Shown here piece by piece: positions 6,249 through 8,626 of a stretch of 8,626 nt of DNA. Numbering within the stretch: position 1 is the stretch's first letter; the number at the start of each line of letters is the position of its first letter. The position numbers and the translations under genes are program-made. The DNA comes from an uncultured Atopobiaceae bacterium (GTDB taxonomy: Bacteria > Actinomycetota > Coriobacteriia > Coriobacteriales > Atopobiaceae), in NCBI GenBank assembly GCA_900770865.1, contig CAAGLU010000394.1, positions 1 through 8,626 of the forward strand, given 5' to 3'. The notes below the pieces were generated by a model, which did not search any database, was not told the origin of the DNA, and was given only the letters and a program-made list of their open reading frames with translations.

Positions 6249-6298
6249 CCCACATGTCGCGTGCCACGCAACGCCATGTGGGCCTGGCGTGGCACGAC
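6249..6298 (-). other. Two interleaved inverted repeats in the leader, possible H-type pseudoknot
   Basis: Stem 1 pairs GTGCCACGC (6287-6295) with GCGTGGCAC (6261-6269), 9 bp perfect. It can be extended by GTC/GAC (6296-6298 with 6256-6258) across a bulge. Stem 2 pairs CCCACATG (6275-6282) with CATGTGGG (6249-6256), 8 bp perfect. The arms alternate, so the stems either compete or form an H-type pseudoknot with connecting segments of 4, 5 and 4 nt. A further 5-bp pair (CGCCA 6285-6289 with TGGCG 6272-6276) competes with both. No T-run follows, so it is not a simple terminator. It starts just after the candidate transcription start. It matches no riboswitch class that I recognise. Confidence 0.45.
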
Positions 6299-6310
6299 AC
6301 AACATGGGGT

Positions 6311-6338
6311 AGTCTATCACCATGGCTCTGTTACACAA
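6311..6338 (-). promoter_or_regulatory. Candidate sigma-70-like promoter of the permease B operon
   Basis: On the minus strand TTGTGT (6333-6338) lies 16 nt before TAGACT (6311-6316), which is preceded by TG at the extended -10 position. A start near 6304 would give a leader of about 205 nt beginning right at the interleaved inverted repeats. It lies between the upstream operon's terminator and permease B, where a promoter is expected. The match is moderate; TTGCAT (6350-6355) with TAACAG (6328-6333) is a weaker alternative. Confidence 0.4.
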
Positions 6339-6366
6339 TAGAAAACAGAATGCAAACCAAACGACC

Positions 6367-6408
6367 AAAACGCCCCGCGCCGGTGACCGAAGGTCGTGGC
6401 GCGGGGCG
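6367..6408 (-). terminator. Intrinsic terminator of the upstream importer operon
   Basis: A perfect 11-bp G/C stem pairs CGCCCCGCGCC with GGCGCGGGGCG (6371-6381 and 6398-6408). An inner GACC/GGTC stem closes a 3-nt loop. TTTT follows directly on the minus strand (6367-6370), then a T-rich stretch. It lies 26 nt past the OppF stop codon. The plus strand has no T-run after the stem, so it works only for minus-strand transcripts. Confidence 0.88.
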
Positions 6409-6434
6409 AAAGTCAACAATAATTGATATTTTTG

Positions 6435-7444
<1,010 letters not shown>

Positions 7445-7445
<1 letters not shown>

Positions 7446-8557
7446 TACGCCTCGCCTCCCTTCTCGGCCTGCGCGGGTGCTGCAGCCTTGCTCCTGCTCG
7501 TCTTGGGCGCGTTCTTGGCGACAAAGTCCTTGTCAAGCGCGTAGTGGCAGCAGGAGTAGTGGTTGGGGCCAACCTCGATGCGGCCGGGACGCTCGGCGCG
7601 GCACTTGTCCGTGGCATACGGGCAGCGCGGCGAGAAGGCGCAGCCGGCAGGCAGCCTCACGAGCGAGGGCGGGTTGCCCTTGATGGGCGTGAGGGGGTGC
7701 TTCTCGGTCATGACGGGGTCGGGGATCGAGCGGATGAGACCCCAGGTGTAGGGGTGCGTGGAGTTGTAGAAGATCTCCTCGGCAGGGCCAAACTCCACGG
7801 GGTGCCCCGCGTACATGACCATGATCTTGTCGGCGATATCTGCTACCACGCCCAAGTCGTGCGTGATCATCACGATGGCGTTGCCGTTCTTCCGCTGCAT
7901 CTCACGCATGAGCTCGATGATCTGCGCCTGGATGGTCACGTCCAGGGCCGTGGTGGGCTCGTCGGCAATGAGGATGTCGGGGTCGCAGGCAAGGGCCATG
8001 GCAATCATGACGCGCTGGCGCATGCCGCCCGAGAACTGGTGCGGGTAGTCCTTGACGCGCTGCTCGGGGTTGGGGATGCCCACCATGTCGAGAAGCTCGA
8101 CGGATCGCTTGAGCGCCTCCTCCTTGGAGTAGCCACGGTGCAGGCGCAAACCCTCGCCAAGCTGGCGCCCAATGGTGTAGACCGGGTTCAGCGAGGTCAT
8201 GGGGTCCTGGAAGATCATCGCGATGTCGTTGCCGCGGATGTCCTGCATCTGCTCCTCGCTCATCTTGAGCAGGGACTGGCCGCGGTAGCGCACATCGCCG
8301 CCCTCGATGCGTCCCGGGGGCATGTCGATAAGGCCCATAATGGTGAGGTGCGTGACGGACTTTCCGGAGCCGGACTCCCCCACCACGCCGAGCGTCTCGC
8401 CGCGGTCGAGGGTGTAGGACACGCCGTCCACTGCCTTGACCACGCCATCCTGCGTGTGGAAGTACATCTTGAGGTCGTCGACCTCGAGAAGGTGTGCGCC
8501 CTCGGGGACGGGCTGGTCCTTGAGGTGCATCTGCACCCTGGTCTTCTTCTTGAACAT
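7445..8557 (-). CDS. Peptide ABC transporter ATP-binding protein, OppD/DppD type
   Basis: This is a cytoplasmic ATPase of 370 aa, the D-type partner of the following OppF. Walker A GESGSGKS is at 60-67 and the Q-loop at Q117. Signature FSGGMRQR is at 175-182, Walker B ILIADEP at 195-201 (D199, E200) and switch His233. The C-terminal domain contains 'PIKGNPPSLVRLPAGCAFSP', with C306, C312, C319 and C336/C337 spaced like the iron-sulfur ligands known in some OppD/DppD proteins. An extra Lys/Ala-rich tail (about 345-370) follows. The start at 8557 has AAGGA about 10 nt upstream and lies 3 nt after the stop of the upstream permease. Blocks of this gene match the first half of the fused ATPase gene very closely at DNA level (61 of 63 bases at 7921-7983 versus 3391-3453). 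Confidence 0.95.
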
Positions 8558-8560
8558 GGC

Positions 8561-8626
8561 TTATGCATCCTTCATCTTGACGTCGAGGGCATCGCGCAGA
8601 CCGTCGCCCAGGAGGGTGAAGGCAAG
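8561..8626 (-). CDS. C-terminal end of a peptide ABC transporter permease, OppC/DppC type (partial)
   Basis: Only the last 21 codons and the TAA stop are inside the window; the gene continues past 8626. The residues read LAFTLLGDGLRDALDVKMKDA, the standard OppC/DppC ending (GDGLRDALD). They closely resemble the 'GDGLRDAFDP' of permease C at 4069. Its stop is 3 nt from the OppD start, so it belongs to the same operon and is the membrane partner of OppD and OppF. Confidence 0.85.
   Translation of the reverse strand, partial: LAFTLLGDGLRDALDVKMKDA

Noticed and set aside
6100..6300. In-frame 67-codon N-terminal extension of permease B from an ATG at 6300
   Set aside because: No ribosome site precedes 6300, the residues are Arg/Cys-rich and unlike any OppB N-terminus, and the start at 6099 has AAGGAG and a canonical MARFLGYLAKRIV beginning.

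Overview
The window holds two neighbouring ABC importers of the oligopeptide/dipeptide (Opp/Dpp, nickel/peptide) family. All genes are on the minus strand, so transcription reads from high to low coordinates. The DNA is GC-rich with GC-rich third positions, Shine-Dalgarno sites are strong, and the binding protein is a lipoprotein with a twin-arginine signal. This suggests a high-GC Gram-positive, most likely an actinobacterium. Coriobacteriia (Olsenella/Atopobium/Collinsella-like) is my guess from general protein flavour; it is inference and not demonstrated by any marker here.

Region 1 (8626 down to 6367) is the 3' end of an upstream importer operon. It holds the last 21 codons of a DppC/OppC-type permease, an OppD-type ATPase (370 aa) and an OppF-type ATPase (336 aa). 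The last two genes overlap by one base, and a strong intrinsic terminator closes the operon (hairpin 6371-6408).

Region 2 (6366 down to 1961) is a second importer operon: permease B (330 aa), permease C (342 aa), and one 674-aa protein that fuses the D-type and F-type ATPases. It ends in a second intrinsic terminator (hairpin 1968-1987). Ahead of permease B lies a leader of about 200 nt, from a possible promoter near 6311-6338 to the start codon at 6099. The leader contains two interleaved inverted repeats that could form a pseudoknot, a possible 38-codon upstream ORF with a near-perfect Shine-Dalgarno, a hairpin covering that Shine-Dalgarno, and a second perfect hairpin covering the permease B Shine-Dalgarno. 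This is the least ordinary part of the window.

Region 3 (1960 down to 2) is the solute-binding lipoprotein (601 aa). It lies downstream of the terminator and has its own upstream region with a nested inverted repeat. It presumably captures peptides outside the membrane and hands them to a B/C permease pair powered by the ATPases.

Functionally, each importer needs a binding protein, two permeases and two ATPase domains. Region 2 plus region 3 makes one complete set. Region 1 is cut by the window edge, so its binding protein and first permease are not visible. I found no tRNA, rRNA, CRISPR array, insertion sequence, phage gene or defence gene. The protein-coding content is well-known transporter machinery; what is new, if anything, is in the non-coding leader and in details of gene architecture.
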